DNA of 60,130 bases. Source: RGIG7213 sp045544195 (lineage in GTDB: Bacteria > Bacillota > Clostridia > Oscillospirales > CAG-272). Made by a program: the position numbers and the translations under genes. The stretch's first letter is position 1. Each line of letters opens with the position of its first letter. The notes beneath the pieces are model-generated. The model was given only the letters and a program-made list of their open reading frames with translations, did no database searches and had not been told where the DNA came from. Below are positions 7,929-17,009 of the stretch, in pieces. The stretch spans positions 1-60,130 of the forward strand of contig JAZPYO010000050.1 in assembly GCA_045544195.1 (NCBI GenBank). The letters are read 5' to 3'.

Positions 7929-8594
7929 ATGAAAATTGAAAATAATATCCTGAAGCATTATCTGAAAAACGTGTATTTTATTACAGGCACATCGTATGCA
8001 GGAAAGTCAACTGCTGCAAAAATGCTTTCAGAACGGTTTGATATGATTTTTTGCGGCGAAAACTTTCACAGCACGGTATCTGATCTTGTAGCAACACCCG
8101 ATGCACAGCCTGATATATGCTATATAAATAATCTGACAGATTGGAAAGAGTTTGTTACACGAACCCCCGAAGAATACGAGCGGTGGATCTACAGTGTGGG
8201 AAAAGAAGCCTCGGAATTTGAAGTGGCAGAGCTGATTTCGATATCAAAGGATAAAAAGGTCATTGTTGATACCAATATTCCTATTGAAATACTTAAAGAA
8301 ATATCCGACTACGATCACGTTGCTGTTATGCTTTCTCCGCGAGCTATGAGCGTTGACCGCTTTTTTGACCGGGAAGATGCGGATAAACAGTTTATTTTGA
8401 AAGTCATTGAAAGCTGCGACGATCCCGAAGCGGTGATGGAAAATTACCGATGCGGCCTTGCACTTATCAATAGTCAAGAGCATTACGACGAGTATGCAAA
8501 CAGCGGTTTTTTTACAGTTGTTCGGGAGGATAACGGCGAAGACACGAGAGAAGCAGTCTGCGATGTAATTGCACGTCATTTCGGCTTGATGTGA
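7929..8594 (+). CDS. P-loop NTPase / kinase-like protein, unknown substrate
   Basis: A 221-residue protein beginning with a short beta strand and a Walker A motif GTSYAGKST (residues 20-28, G-x4-GKS). A likely acidic strand VIVDTNIP follows near residue 115, and a basic region SVDRFFDRED near 140 could be a lid. This architecture fits small-molecule kinases or predicted nucleotide kinases rather than an AAA+ machine. I cannot name a substrate. It stands alone, transcribed away from the pseudogene to its left, with only a weak RBS before ATG 7929. Confidence 0.75.
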   Translation: MKIENNILKHYLKNVYFITGTSYAGKSTAAKMLSERFDMIFCGENFHSTVSDLVATPDAQPDICYINNLTDWKEFVTRTPEEYERWIYSVGKEASEFEVAELISISKDKKVIVDTNIPIEILKEISDYDHVAVMLSPRAMSVDRFFDREDADKQFILKVIESCDDPEAVMENYRCGLALINSQEHYDEYANSGFFTVVREDNGEDTREAVCDVIARHFGLM

Positions 8595-8663
8595 CATATC
8601 GCAACGCTAAGATCTGTCTGTACGTAGAAAAATAAAAAAAATAAAAAATTACGACGATATTAG

Positions 8664-8706
8664 TTACCGTTACCATACTGTTGTCGCGAGAGTGTGATAT
8701 ACTGTT
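8664..8706 (+). promoter_or_regulatory. extended -10 promoter with repeated operator-like words
   Basis: TGATATACT (8695-8703) is an extended -10 element. Around it GTTACC occurs three times (8664, 8670 and 8704) and ATACTGTT twice (8675-8682 and 8699-8706, 24 bp apart). The repeats bracket the -10 box, as expected of an operator. The HTH protein encoded just downstream is the obvious candidate to bind them; that link is inference. Confidence 0.5.
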
Positions 8707-8724
8707 ACCGTGAGGTGAGTTTTA

Positions 8725-9369
8725 ATGGCAAAAAAAGAAGAAAAATATGCAATCGGTCCTATGACGGGAGAAAAAGTGTTCCGAACGAGGAATATTCTCG
8801 TGTACGGCATTACTGATGATGAATCGGCTGTCATTGCTGACAGTCTTCCGAATAAAAATATCAGAATTATTGACTGCTTTGATTGCTTTACGGATCTGAT
8901 CGCATTACCGTATATTGCGGCAGTTATAGACCCTGAATGTCTTACGCGGGAGGATGTGAATACGCTGAACGAATACGCCGAAGAGGTTCAGTATCTTAAT
9001 GAAAGGTATATTTTTACCAAGCGGCACAGTATCATCAACACGTTGAGCAAAAGGTTAAAATGCACTGTTCTGGAGAAAGAGGAATTTGCATACAGGCTGA
9101 AATACGTATTGCTCGAAGCCGCACGTGCTGATAAAAAATATGATAATTATTCAGATACGGTTGCACAGATAATCCGCGTTTTATCAGAAATACGTAAGCA
9201 TCCGTATATCACGACCGATCAGCTCGCCGAAAAGATAGAACGTAATCCGAGAACTGTTCAACGCTATATTACTACGTTGAACTGTGCCGGTGAGTTTATA
9301 GAATATGACAGAAGAAAAAAAGGATGGTTTTTGTACGAAAACAAATCTGTTCTTTGGGGAGACTATTGA
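8725..9369 (+). CDS. winged-HTH DNA-binding regulator
   Basis: A 214-residue protein. The C-terminal segment (about 155-205) reads HPYITTDQLAEKIERNPRTVQRYITTL..GEFIEYDRRKKGWFL, a typical winged helix (HTH_11/WYL-like N-module) with recognition helix PRTVQRYI and a wing. The N-terminal 130 residues match nothing I recognise and may sense a signal. GAGGTGAG at 8712-8719 precedes ATG 8725. The next gene starts 3 nt after its stop, so the two are co-transcribed. Direct repeats in its promoter suggest autoregulation. Confidence 0.75.
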   Translation: MAKKEEKYAIGPMTGEKVFRTRNILVYGITDDESAVIADSLPNKNIRIIDCFDCFTDLIALPYIAAVIDPECLTREDVNTLNEYAEEVQYLNERYIFTKRHSIINTLSKRLKCTVLEKEEFAYRLKYVLLEAARADKKYDNYSDTVAQIIRVLSEIRKHPYITTDQLAEKIERNPRTVQRYITTLNCAGEFIEYDRRKKGWFLYENKSVLWGDY

Positions 9370-9372
9370 AAT

Positions 9373-9897
9373 ATGCTAACGGTCTGCACGTATGATTCAT
9401 TATTGAAATTCTCTTGTTTCACTATTGTGGATATAGAAGTATCGGGTATGGATAAAACGGATAAGATCATTGAGATCGGAGCAATTAAAGTTATCAACGG
9501 AAAGAGCGTACAACGTTTTCACAGCTTTGTCAGATCCGATGTTGAGTATGACGAATCGACACTTCGTTTTTTGGGTATTGCGGAAGACAGTTTGCTGAAT
9601 GCACCTGATACTTCAAGTATTTTGCAAGCGTTTAAGGATTTTGCGGGAAATGACGTATTACTGACGAATAATGCACCTTTTACCGTGTTTTATCTGAACG
9701 GTGAGTCGATCCGCTGTAATATTGCCTTTGATAATAAAGTGATTGATATGTGTACGGCGGTAAATTTGCCGCATCCGAGGTCTGTCAAAAAATATGCATC
9801 TGAAATGAATATATCTGTAACCGATGATGGCTCTGTTTGCAACAGTCTTGATCTGATAGAAAAAATACTGCGGAAATCAAGCTTTATTCACGACTGA
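9373..9897 (+). CDS. DnaQ-like 3'-5' exonuclease-fold protein, degenerate active site
   Basis: A 174-residue protein with the RNase H-like DEDD exonuclease fold. Motif I is intact (FTIVDIEVSG with D20 and E22, followed by KIIEIGAIKV). In motif II the expected NA-x-FD is NAPFT, so the aspartate is Thr104. The motif III region GSVCNSLD keeps an aspartate (D160) but lacks the usual histidine five residues before it. Loss of two of four metal or general-base residues suggests weak or no nuclease activity. It follows the HTH regulator by 3 nt, so the pair probably acts together; a nucleic-acid or nucleotide-sensing role is possible but inferred. Confidence 0.72.
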   Translation: MLTVCTYDSLLKFSCFTIVDIEVSGMDKTDKIIEIGAIKVINGKSVQRFHSFVRSDVEYDESTLRFLGIAEDSLLNAPDTSSILQAFKDFAGNDVLLTNNAPFTVFYLNGESIRCNIAFDNKVIDMCTAVNLPHPRSVKKYASEMNISVTDDGSVCNSLDLIEKILRKSSFIHD

Positions 9898-9980
9898 TCT
9901 TTTACAGGAGCGTTGTATTGGCTGTAATCTACTTATGTACTAAATTGAATTAAAAATATTGTTTTGAGAAAGGAAAAAGT

Positions 9981-10862
9981 ATGAATATTTCAAAGGAGAT
10001 CGACCTTGCTATCAAGCTTGCGGAAACGGGAGCTGCGGAAGGAGGATATGTTATCGGAGAAAGCAAATATCACTCCTATATGCCTAACGCAGAGTGGGAA
10101 AACTTCAAAGCAAATATGATAGCGAACGCCAGAGCCGAATACGAAGATGGCAACGGCGGAGAGCTTGAGGAAAAAAACGAACGTCCGCCGAAAATGGCGT
10201 GCTATGGCTCATCAAGCAGAATGATCTATATGCTTTCACGGCATAAAGACGGATTTCATTACGAAAAAAAGCTTCCTACGACTGTCGGCGGCATAGCCAA
10301 TCTTGACGGCTTTTATGAGGATGAAGGCAGATACGTCTTTGTAGAAGCCAAATGCCACGAGCCGTATTCCGCAAAACGAAATTCAGTCAGCAAAAGCTAC
10401 GAGAGACTTTACAGCTTTATAAATGAGAAAATGGCGGGTAACGTAGAGATCGCTATGCATTCAAGTAAGTGCGGACGGTATCTTGACGTAGAATATTTTT
10501 CAAACGGAGAAAAGCTGGAGCGTTTCGACCTCAAGCAGATGGTCTGTCATTTGCTTGGCATTGCAACGGGGGTTCTGAAAGGGGAGCTTGCACAAAAACA
10601 GATCAACTTCATTTACCTGCTGTATGATCCCACAAAGCTGAATATTGCTCCTGACGTAAAAGCGAAGATAGATTCAATTTACGAAAGAACATGTTACGAG
10701 TGTGATCTTCTTGATTTTACAGCTCTGATGCGTGTAATATTTGAGTTTTTGAAAAAGGAAAAATTCAACGAAAGCATTTCCGACAAAGAGCTTGATATGC
10801 TTATGTGCAAATTTAAATTTTCGCTCGTATCACAAGACCGCTACGAAGAGCTTTTAAAATAA
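9981..10862 (+). CDS. putative PD-(D/E)XK nuclease, restriction-endonuclease-like
   Basis: A 293-residue protein. The core reads ANLDGFYEDEGRYVFVEAKC: D109, then after a beta hairpin E122-A-K124, the D...ExK metal-binding signature of PD-(D/E)XK nucleases. An upstream Ser-rich segment ACYGSSSRM and a C-terminal helical half complete it. It resembles the uncharacterised putative restriction endonucleases of the PGN_0703 type, an assignment from memory. No methyltransferase gene lies beside it, so if it is a nuclease it is either modification-dependent or works in repair or defence without a partner here. GAGAAAGGAAAAAG upstream of ATG 9981 is the RBS. Confidence 0.7.
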   Translation: MNISKEIDLAIKLAETGAAEGGYVIGESKYHSYMPNAEWENFKANMIANARAEYEDGNGGELEEKNERPPKMACYGSSSRMIYMLSRHKDGFHYEKKLPTTVGGIANLDGFYEDEGRYVFVEAKCHEPYSAKRNSVSKSYERLYSFINEKMAGNVEIAMHSSKCGRYLDVEYFSNGEKLERFDLKQMVCHLLGIATGVLKGELAQKQINFIYLLYDPTKLNIAPDVKAKIDSIYERTCYECDLLDFTALMRVIFEFLKKEKFNESISDKELDMLMCKFKFSLVSQDRYEELLK

Positions 10863-10917
10863 AAAAAGGCTGAGCAGATGTGCACAGATCTTTTAAAAAC
10901 AGATAATTGAAAAAGAA

Positions 10918-10963
10918 CCTCCTACGATAGAATAAAAAAATGTCTGCCGTAGGAGGAATTTTC
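10918..10963 (+). terminator. hairpin terminator after the nuclease gene
   Basis: CCTCCTACG (10918-10926) pairs with CGTAGGAGG (10948-10956), followed by AATTTTC. The loop is 21 nt. Confidence 0.55.
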
Positions 10964-11251
10964 ATCTGAAGAAGCTACAGAAATATCAAAATGAACGAAA
11001 ACGGGGTATTGGAGCTGAAAACCAACATACGAACAGGTATATAGCTTTATTTTTACGACAAAAAGCAACACAAGTCAGCTATAGATAAGATAAAATCAAC
11101 TGCTGCGTGATTATCAAACCACTGATTGATAATTGAAATGCGGAACATTGTGAGCTATAATAAAATTACACCGGTGAAACAAAGTTTGATGAAACAGAGC
11201 ATAGATTGACAGCTCCGCTTGTTTCAAGTGTTCAAAAGCATCTGTTAATGC
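10964..11251. other. non-coding stretch, no gene seen
   Basis: Only short interrupted frames occur here, with several stops in each frame. It looks like degraded sequence between the nuclease gene and the convergent AraC gene. Confidence 0.5.
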
Positions 11252-12028
11252 TTATACCTTTTTCCTCAGCCGTTCTTTTCGATATTCCTTGGGTGAACAT
11301 CCGATTTCATTTTTAAATGTTCTGTAAAAATGCGCGTAATCGGCAAAACCGCATTCATAGGCTATACGGTCAGCGGTGATATTGCTGGTCGATAAGAGTA
11401 GCTTTGCCTTTCGTATACGCATAGCATTAACGTATGCGTGTGGTGTTATTCCCATAGATTGCCGAAATATCCGAATGAGGTAATTCTCGCTGAAATGAAA
11501 GACGGAGGCTAATTCTGACAGTGACGGAGGGCTTTGCAGATTCTGAGTAAGACGGCGTACCATATGATCGATTAGCATATCGCGTTCGCCTCGCGCTTGT
11601 TCTCGGAACAAGAGCGAAAGGATCATACAAAGCAGACCGTCCTTTATAATGCGCGGCGCATTCTCGCTTTCGGCATCATCAAGCTGTCTGAGAAGCGGAA
11701 GCAGTGTATCCGGATCGAACGAACCCCGACGGGATAATAAGGGGGATTTATCACTCCAGATGCAATTTTCAAAATGCAGATAAAAATATGAAGGACAGTC
11801 GCTTATCTCAGGACCGTCCTGATACAGCCCCCTTTGCTGTATATAGTATTCACCCTGTGTAAGCTCTACGGGTACACCGTTTTCGGTGAACCGAAGGACC
11901 CCGTCCAGCATTAAGATCAAGATATCGCTTGACTCCACACGTGTGATATGACGTTCGCCTGACAGGAATTTGCGAAAGGCGGAAAGACGGTATGTGGGAA
12001 CGGTCTGCATAGAAACACCGACTGACAT
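11252..12028 (-). CDS. AraC-family transcriptional regulator
   Basis: A 258-residue protein. The N-terminal half (about 1-140) is a cupin-like sugar-sensing domain (LMLDGVLRFTENG, ELTQGEYYIQQRG). Residues 155-258 hold two HTHs: PPSLSELASVFHFSENYLIR, then ITADRIAYECGFADYAHFYR with the closing GCSPKEYRKER typical of AraC. AAGGAGGTG precedes ATG 12028 on the reverse strand. It is divergent from the GH127-like glycosidase gene at 12164, sharing a 135-bp control region, so it most likely switches that gene in response to a sugar, possibly arabinose-containing. The inducer is inferred. Confidence 0.9.
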   Translation of the reverse strand: MSVGVSMQTVPTYRLSAFRKFLSGERHITRVESSDILILMLDGVLRFTENGVPVELTQGEYYIQQRGLYQDGPEISDCPSYFYLHFENCIWSDKSPLLSRRGSFDPDTLLPLLRQLDDAESENAPRIIKDGLLCMILSLLFREQARGERDMLIDHMVRRLTQNLQSPPSLSELASVFHFSENYLIRIFRQSMGITPHAYVNAMRIRKAKLLLSTSNITADRIAYECGFADYAHFYRTFKNEIGCSPKEYRKERLRKKV

Positions 12029-12163
12029 ACATACACCTCCTTGTAAATCGTGTTGATATTATACCTCAACAGTTTGATTTTTGCAAGGTTTATTTCGAAA
12101 ACATTCCTTTTAATTTGATTTTATCTGTGATAAAATTAAGGTAACAAGAAAGGAGGACTTGTT

Positions 12164-14986
12164 ATGTCAAAACCACTTTCACGCATACTTTGTTTGCTTC
12201 TGACACTGTCGATGCTTCTTACCGCTGCCTGTACAACGGGCGGTGAACAGAGCGACACTGTTGCATCAGAATCAAATACAAACGGCTTTGTCGGTTCTGA
12301 AGGTGATACGGAGAAGGATCCTCCCGCATTGCCCGGAGAGCTGAGAGACGTACGGGTTACAACGAAAGGAGCTGTAAACAATATGAAATTTTCACCTCTT
12401 GCATTGGGTCAGGTGCAGGCGACTGCCTGGCTGAAAAACCAGCTGCTTCTGCAGGCTGAGCAGGTTACAGAGCAGTTTGAAAAGCTTTCACCCGACTGCA
12501 AATCCGAGGGAGATGACCGATCCGGCTGGCTGGGCGGTACAGGCGAAAGCTGGGAGAGAGGCACTTATTATACGCGAGGTCTTATCGCTACTGCCTATGT
12601 GCTGGACGATCAGGATATGAAAAAACAGGCGCAAAAATGGATCGATTGGACGCTTGAAAGCCAGGCGCAGAGCGGTGCCTTCGGCCCGTTTGCGAATGAC
12701 TTGGAGAAGCTGGACTACTGGCCGCTCATGCCAATGCTTATGGCGTTGGAGCTGTACTACGATGTTACAGGTGATGAGCGTGTGATCCCATTTTTGCAAA
12801 ACTATTTTGAATGGCAGGCTAAGGCGTTGAAAAGCAAGCCGTTGACCTCTTGGGCAAGAGTCAGAGGCGCTGATAATATTTTTGCGGTTCTCTGGTTATA
12901 CGAAAAAACGGCAGATGAATCGCTGATCGACCTTTGCAGGCTTATTTACGAGCAAACATTTGATTGGGAGCAGGTATATGACAATGAGGCCTGGATGGGA
13001 ACGTACCACATCGTCAATGCCCAGCAGAGCTTTAAGCTCTTCCCGATCATGTATACCATCACGGGCGATGAGCACTATCTGAATGTCTATTATGAGGGTA
13101 TTGAGAATATCTATATGGCATCAGGACGTCAGGACGGTATGTCCAACGGAGATGAGATGAGCCGCGGTATTGACGGCGTGTACGGAAGCGAGACATGCGC
13201 TGTGGTTGAGCGTATGCTTTGTGATCAGATTGCTTTATACCTTCTCCGTGATGCTACTATTGCCGACCATCTTGAGCTTATTACATACAATGCATTTCCG
13301 CAGCAGCTTCTGCCTGATGGCAAAGGTCAGGTCTATTTCACAATGCAAAATCAGGTTATGGCAAATCTGGGTGTTCACGGCTTTACAAGCGAGGGCGGTA
13401 ACCGTTCTGTATACGGTTTGCCGGGCGGCTTCCCGTGCTGTGTTCACAATTATCAGATGGGCTGGCCCTTGTTCATCGCTTCTATGTGGATGGCTACATC
13501 AGACGGCGGGCTGGCTGTTGGCGCATACGGACCGAATACTGTTAACGCCACGGTAGGAAACGCTACAAAGCTGACGATTACCCAGACGACCAACTATCCG
13601 TATGAGGATACGGTCGTTCTGACCCTTTCCGCAGATAAGACTGATACATATCCTATTTATATTCGAGTGCCTGAATGGTGTACCGATCCGTCGGTTACGG
13701 TAAACGGTCATACCGTCGAAGCTGACCTGACAGCAGGGCAGTATGCCGCTCTTACTGCCGAATGGAAAAGCGGAGATGTGATCGCTTTGACATTTCCATC
13801 TGAGATCACCGCCGTCATTACCGATAATAACAGCGTCAGCATCCGAAAGGGAGCTGTGCTGTTTGCTCTTGAGATCGGAGAGGAGTGGAAGAAAACTCTG
13901 TACAATCCGCATAATTGGAAATCCGTGCGTGACTATCCGTCATACGATATTACTCCAACTACAGATTGGAACTATGCACTCGATAATTTCAATTTCGATG
14001 ACGTAGCATCCAATTTCAAGGTTACCCGAAGCCCCATTACCGAAAATATGCGGTATCAGCTGTCAGATGCTCCTATCGCGCTGGAGGCTAAGGCTAAAGC
14101 CGTTAAGGATTGGAAGCTCAACACCGCCCTGGAGATTGCGGGGGATACGCCCGTTTCTCCTGTATCCGCTGACAGATTGGATGATCGGACCGTTACGGTA
14201 AGGCTGGTGCCGTATGCTTACACCCGTCTTCGCATCACTTTAATGCCTTGGACAGGCGAAGAACAGCCGTCTGAGTCCGAACGTCCCGACGAAAGCACCA
14301 TTCTGTTTCCGTCTTTGATAGTACCTATGGAGTCTAAAGGCACAGCCGCAGGCGCTACAAAACTGTCCTACGATGTGGAGCTTACATATGAAACCCCGTG
14401 TGATCTGAAGTTCAAGGTGCAGATCAACCGTAAGGATGCGGGCTATGTCAAGCTCGATAAGGGCTCAGGCAATGTTTCCTTTGCCACAGAGCTTTTGGGA
14501 ACTGACCGTCATAACCGCGTGTGCTTTACGACCGAGGACGGCTCAGCTATTCCGACAGAGCTGACCGTATTACTGTCCGTGCAGGTCAATGACAGCGGCA
14601 TTATCCGCTATGAAGCAGAAAAGGCTAAGCTGACAGGCTCAGCATACAGCACAGGATCACACATAGCGGGTATTGATAACGTCGGCTCTTCATTGACCTT
14701 TAACGAGCTGCTTGTCAATGAGGATGGCGATCATATCATACGCTTCTACTATGCAGCTCCCATGGGTCTTGCTACCCATACTGTCTACCTTGACGGAGTC
14801 AAGTGCGGTGTTCTGCGTTATAATGAAAACGGCAGATCCTTGGGCTGGGGCAGCTTCAGAGAAGATATTTATGCTGACATTCGGCTGACTCTTACAAAGG
14901 GTACACACGTTTTGCGTATCGAGAAGACCGAAACGGATGTGGGCTTTGCCGAGCTTGATGCATTTGAGCTGATCCCCGTGCGCTGA
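12164..14986 (+). CDS. GH127/DUF1680-like beta-L-arabinofuranosidase lipoprotein with C-terminal CBM
   Basis: A 940-residue exported lipoprotein. The signal peptide ends TAAC with lipobox Cys23. Residues about 75-600 are the (alpha/alpha)6 barrel of the GH127/DUF1680 family: GTGESWERGTYYTRGLI, a conserved acid-Cys pair in GSETCAVVE (E343, C345) and a Cys pair in GGFPCCVHN (C425, C426), matching the Zn-binding Glu and three Cys of characterised GH127, one of which is the nucleophile. Beta-sandwich regions follow. Residues 820-940 (YEAEKAKLTG...HTVYLDGVKCG...AELDAFEL) look like a CBM6/35-type sugar-binding module. Anchored outside, it would remove L-arabinofuranosyl units from plant glycans. 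AAAGGAGG precedes ATG 12164. Confidence 0.83.
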   Translation: MSKPLSRILCLLLTLSMLLTAACTTGGEQSDTVASESNTNGFVGSEGDTEKDPPALPGELRDVRVTTKGAVNNMKFSPLALGQVQATAWLKNQLLLQAEQVTEQFEKLSPDCKSEGDDRSGWLGGTGESWERGTYYTRGLIATAYVLDDQDMKKQAQKWIDWTLESQAQSGAFGPFANDLEKLDYWPLMPMLMALELYYDVTGDERVIPFLQNYFEWQAKALKSKPLTSWARVRGADNIFAVLWLYEKTADESLIDLCRLIYEQTFDWEQVYDNEAWMGTYHIVNAQQSFKLFPIMYTITGDEHYLNVYYEGIENIYMASGRQDGMSNGDEMSRGIDGVYGSETCAVVERMLCDQIALYLLRDATIADHLELITYNAFPQQLLPDGKGQVYFTMQNQVMANLGVHGFTSEGGNRSVYGLPGGFPCCVHNYQMGWPLFIASMWMATSDGGLAVGAYGPNTVNATVGNATKLTITQTTNYPYEDTVVLTLSADKTDTYPIYIRVPEWCTDPSVTVNGHTVEADLTAGQYAALTAEWKSGDVIALTFPSEITAVITDNNSVSIRKGAVLFALEIGEEWKKTLYNPHNWKSVRDYPSYDITPTTDWNYALDNFNFDDVASNFKVTRSPITENMRYQLSDAPIALEAKAKAVKDWKLNTALEIAGDTPVSPVSADRLDDRTVTVRLVPYAYTRLRITLMPWTGEEQPSESERPDESTILFPSLIVPMESKGTAAGATKLSYDVELTYETPCDLKFKVQINRKDAGYVKLDKGSGNVSFATELLGTDRHNRVCFTTEDGSAIPTELTVLLSVQVNDSGIIRYEAEKAKLTGSAYSTGSHIAGIDNVGSSLTFNELLVNEDGDHIIRFYYAAPMGLATHTVYLDGVKCGVLRYNENGRSLGWGSFREDIYADIRLTLTKGTHVLRIEKTETDVGFAELDAFELIPVR

Positions 14987-15047
14987 TCGCAGATCTCATT
15001 TGACTGCGAAAAGTAAGTCTTGCATTCAGAATATCGATTAAAAATAT

Positions 15048-15095
15048 GAGCCGATCCGTCAGGTACGATGCTTACCTGAACGGTCGGCTCTTTTT
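15048..15095 (+). terminator. strong terminator after glycosidase gene
   Basis: GAGCCGATCCGTCAGGTA (15048-15065) pairs with TACCTGAACGGTCGGCTC (15073-15090) with one bulge or mismatch region, followed by TTTTT. Confidence 0.75.
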
Positions 15096-15253
15096 AATAC
15101 AGTATCCCCGGTCTTATGTCTGCATATCAGAACAAGCTGTTTACAAATGAAGTGTATCGCTTTATTAAACGTCAAATAATATTGATTTTTCTTTTTTACT
15201 GTGATATAATTGACCTGTAAACTAAACTTTATCGATGTATTGAGGATTTGATC

Positions 15254-16357
15254 ATGGAATACAGAAAACTGCCTCGTGGAAATGAAAATGAGCGCTTCAG
15301 CGTTCTCGGACTCGGTATGGGCGGAATAGGAAAAACGCCCGCAGACCAGATCGAAGCTATCATACGCAAGGCGATAGATAACGGGATCAATTTTTTCGAC
15401 CTTTGCACAGCGGGAGCATCTTATGCGCCGATAGGCAGAGCAATTCGCGCCTGTCGTGAAAAGGTGTTCTTACAGGTCCATTTCGGTGCAGTTTACGATG
15501 AAAACGGCGAATATGGCTGGTGCAGAGATTTCGATACTATAAAACGTACGTTTTTATGGGAGCTTGAGCAGCTTGAAACAGACTACGTTGATTTTGGCTT
15601 TTTGCACTGTGTTGACAGCGATGAGGACTTTGATGTGCTGTGTAATATAGGCGTTCTTGATTATCTTAAGGAGCTTAAAGAGCAGGGAATCGTCCGTCAC
15701 ATCGGCTTTTCCTCGCACACGCCGAGCGTTTCAAACCGTATTATTGACACGGGCATTATCGATATGATGATGTTTTCAATAAATCCTGCTTATGATTTTG
15801 AAAAGGGCGACGAATACGGCATAGGCACGGTGAATGAAAGGTTTGAGCTTTTTAAACGGTGTGAGCGGGAGGGAATTGGTATTTCCGTTATGAAGCCGTT
15901 CTTCGCAGGTCAGCTTCTGTCGGCAGATCAGTCGCCGTTCGGTGTCGCATTGACCCACGATCAGTGCTTACAGTACGCTATTGATCGCCCCGGCGTTCTC
16001 ACTGCTGTTCCGGGTGTTCAGACGATGGAGCATCTTGATACGCTTTTGAGATTTCTTTCGTCAAGTAACGCGGAAAGGGATTATTCGGTAATCGGAACAT
16101 TTACCGCCGATACGGTAACAGGCACGTGTGTGTACTGTAATCACTGCCAGCCGTGTCCTGCCGGAATAGATATCGGTCTTGTCAATAAGTATTATGATCT
16201 TGCATTGGCAGGCGATGCGATAGCGGCAAATCACTACACAAAGCTGTCAGTCAATGCAAACGCGTGTCTGCATTGCGGTCATTGCGAGAGCCGCTGTCCC
16301 TTTTCGGTAAAGCAGGAAAGCAGAATAGAGCAGATCGCAAGGTATTTCAATAGCTGA
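15254..16357 (+). CDS. aldo/keto reductase with C-terminal 4Fe-4S ferredoxin domain
   Basis: A 367-residue protein with an AKR (beta/alpha)8 barrel: LGLGMGGIGK near the N-terminus, INFFDLCTAGASYAPIGRAI (catalytic Asp and Tyr region), LETDYVDFGFLHCV with the conserved His, and IGFSSHTPS. The C-terminal 90 residues carry two cysteine sets, CVYCNHCQPCP and CLHCGHCESRCPF, that would bind two [4Fe-4S] clusters. Such fused AKRs occur in anaerobes, where ferredoxin-like electrons are used with or instead of NADPH. The ATG at 15254 has GAGG eight bases upstream; the TTG two codons earlier is less likely. It heads a probable operon with the two following genes. The substrate is unknown. Confidence 0.88.
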   Translation: MEYRKLPRGNENERFSVLGLGMGGIGKTPADQIEAIIRKAIDNGINFFDLCTAGASYAPIGRAIRACREKVFLQVHFGAVYDENGEYGWCRDFDTIKRTFLWELEQLETDYVDFGFLHCVDSDEDFDVLCNIGVLDYLKELKEQGIVRHIGFSSHTPSVSNRIIDTGIIDMMMFSINPAYDFEKGDEYGIGTVNERFELFKRCEREGIGISVMKPFFAGQLLSADQSPFGVALTHDQCLQYAIDRPGVLTAVPGVQTMEHLDTLLRFLSSSNAERDYSVIGTFTADTVTGTCVYCNHCQPCPAGIDIGLVNKYYDLALAGDAIAANHYTKLSVNANACLHCGHCESRCPFSVKQESRIEQIARYFNS

Positions 16358-16387
16358 TATATTAAAATTCAAAACGGAGAATGGCAA

Positions 16388-16990
16388 ATGAAAATATACG
16401 ATATTTCCCAAGAGGTTTTTTCTTGCAGAGTATATCCGGGCGACCCTACGCCCGAAAAAAAGGTGCTTTGTTCAATGGAAAACGGAGATCTTTACAACCT
16501 TACGCAATTCAGCATGTGCGCCCATAACGGCACACATATAGATGCGCCGTTTCATTTTATAAAGGACGGAAAAACGGTGGATCAAGTCGATCTTGACACA
16601 TTTGTCGGTATGGCTTACGTTGCGGAGCATTGCGGCACCGTTTTGGCAGAGGACGCGGCAAAAATAATCGAAAAAGCCAAAAAATACGGCAGAAAAGCAG
16701 AAAAAAGAATTCTTATAAAGGGGAAAGCCGAGCTGTCAGAGCAGGCAGCTGAAGTATTCGCAAGATCGCAGATATTGCTTTTCGGCAACGAATCGCAGAC
16801 TGTCGGACCTGAAAATGCACCTATGAAGGTGCATCAGATACTTTTAGGTTCAGGCGTTGTCCTGCTTGAAGGGATATGCTTATCAAGCGTATCAGAGGGA
16901 GTTTATTTTTTGAACGCCGCACCGCTTGATCTGTCGGGCGCGGACGGAGCGCCGTGCAGAGCTGTTTTGATAGCTGATCAAAGCGAATGA
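16388..16990 (+). CDS. cyclase-family metal hydrolase (kynurenine formamidase-like)
   Basis: A 200-residue protein of the cyclase superfamily (PF04199). It opens with YDISQEVFSCRVYPGDPTP and has the signature HNGTHIDAPFHF (residues 46-57), where H46, H50, D52 and H56 are the expected metal ligands. It is about the usual length for the family, whose members hydrolyse formylkynurenine, isatin and related amides or lactones. The downstream GSGVVLLEGI region is also typical. It lies 30 nt after the reductase gene, so they are likely co-transcribed, but I cannot name the substrate. Confidence 0.85.
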   Translation: MKIYDISQEVFSCRVYPGDPTPEKKVLCSMENGDLYNLTQFSMCAHNGTHIDAPFHFIKDGKTVDQVDLDTFVGMAYVAEHCGTVLAEDAAKIIEKAKKYGRKAEKRILIKGKAELSEQAAEVFARSQILLFGNESQTVGPENAPMKVHQILLGSGVVLLEGICLSSVSEGVYFLNAAPLDLSGADGAPCRAVLIADQSE

Positions 16991-17009
16991 TCGTTTACAG
17001 GAGAAAAAT

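Noticed and set aside
10964..11250. Possible toxin or RelE-like remnant (MNENGVLELKTNIR...)
   Set aside because: The frames are broken within 20-40 codons and the similarity is only impressionistic.
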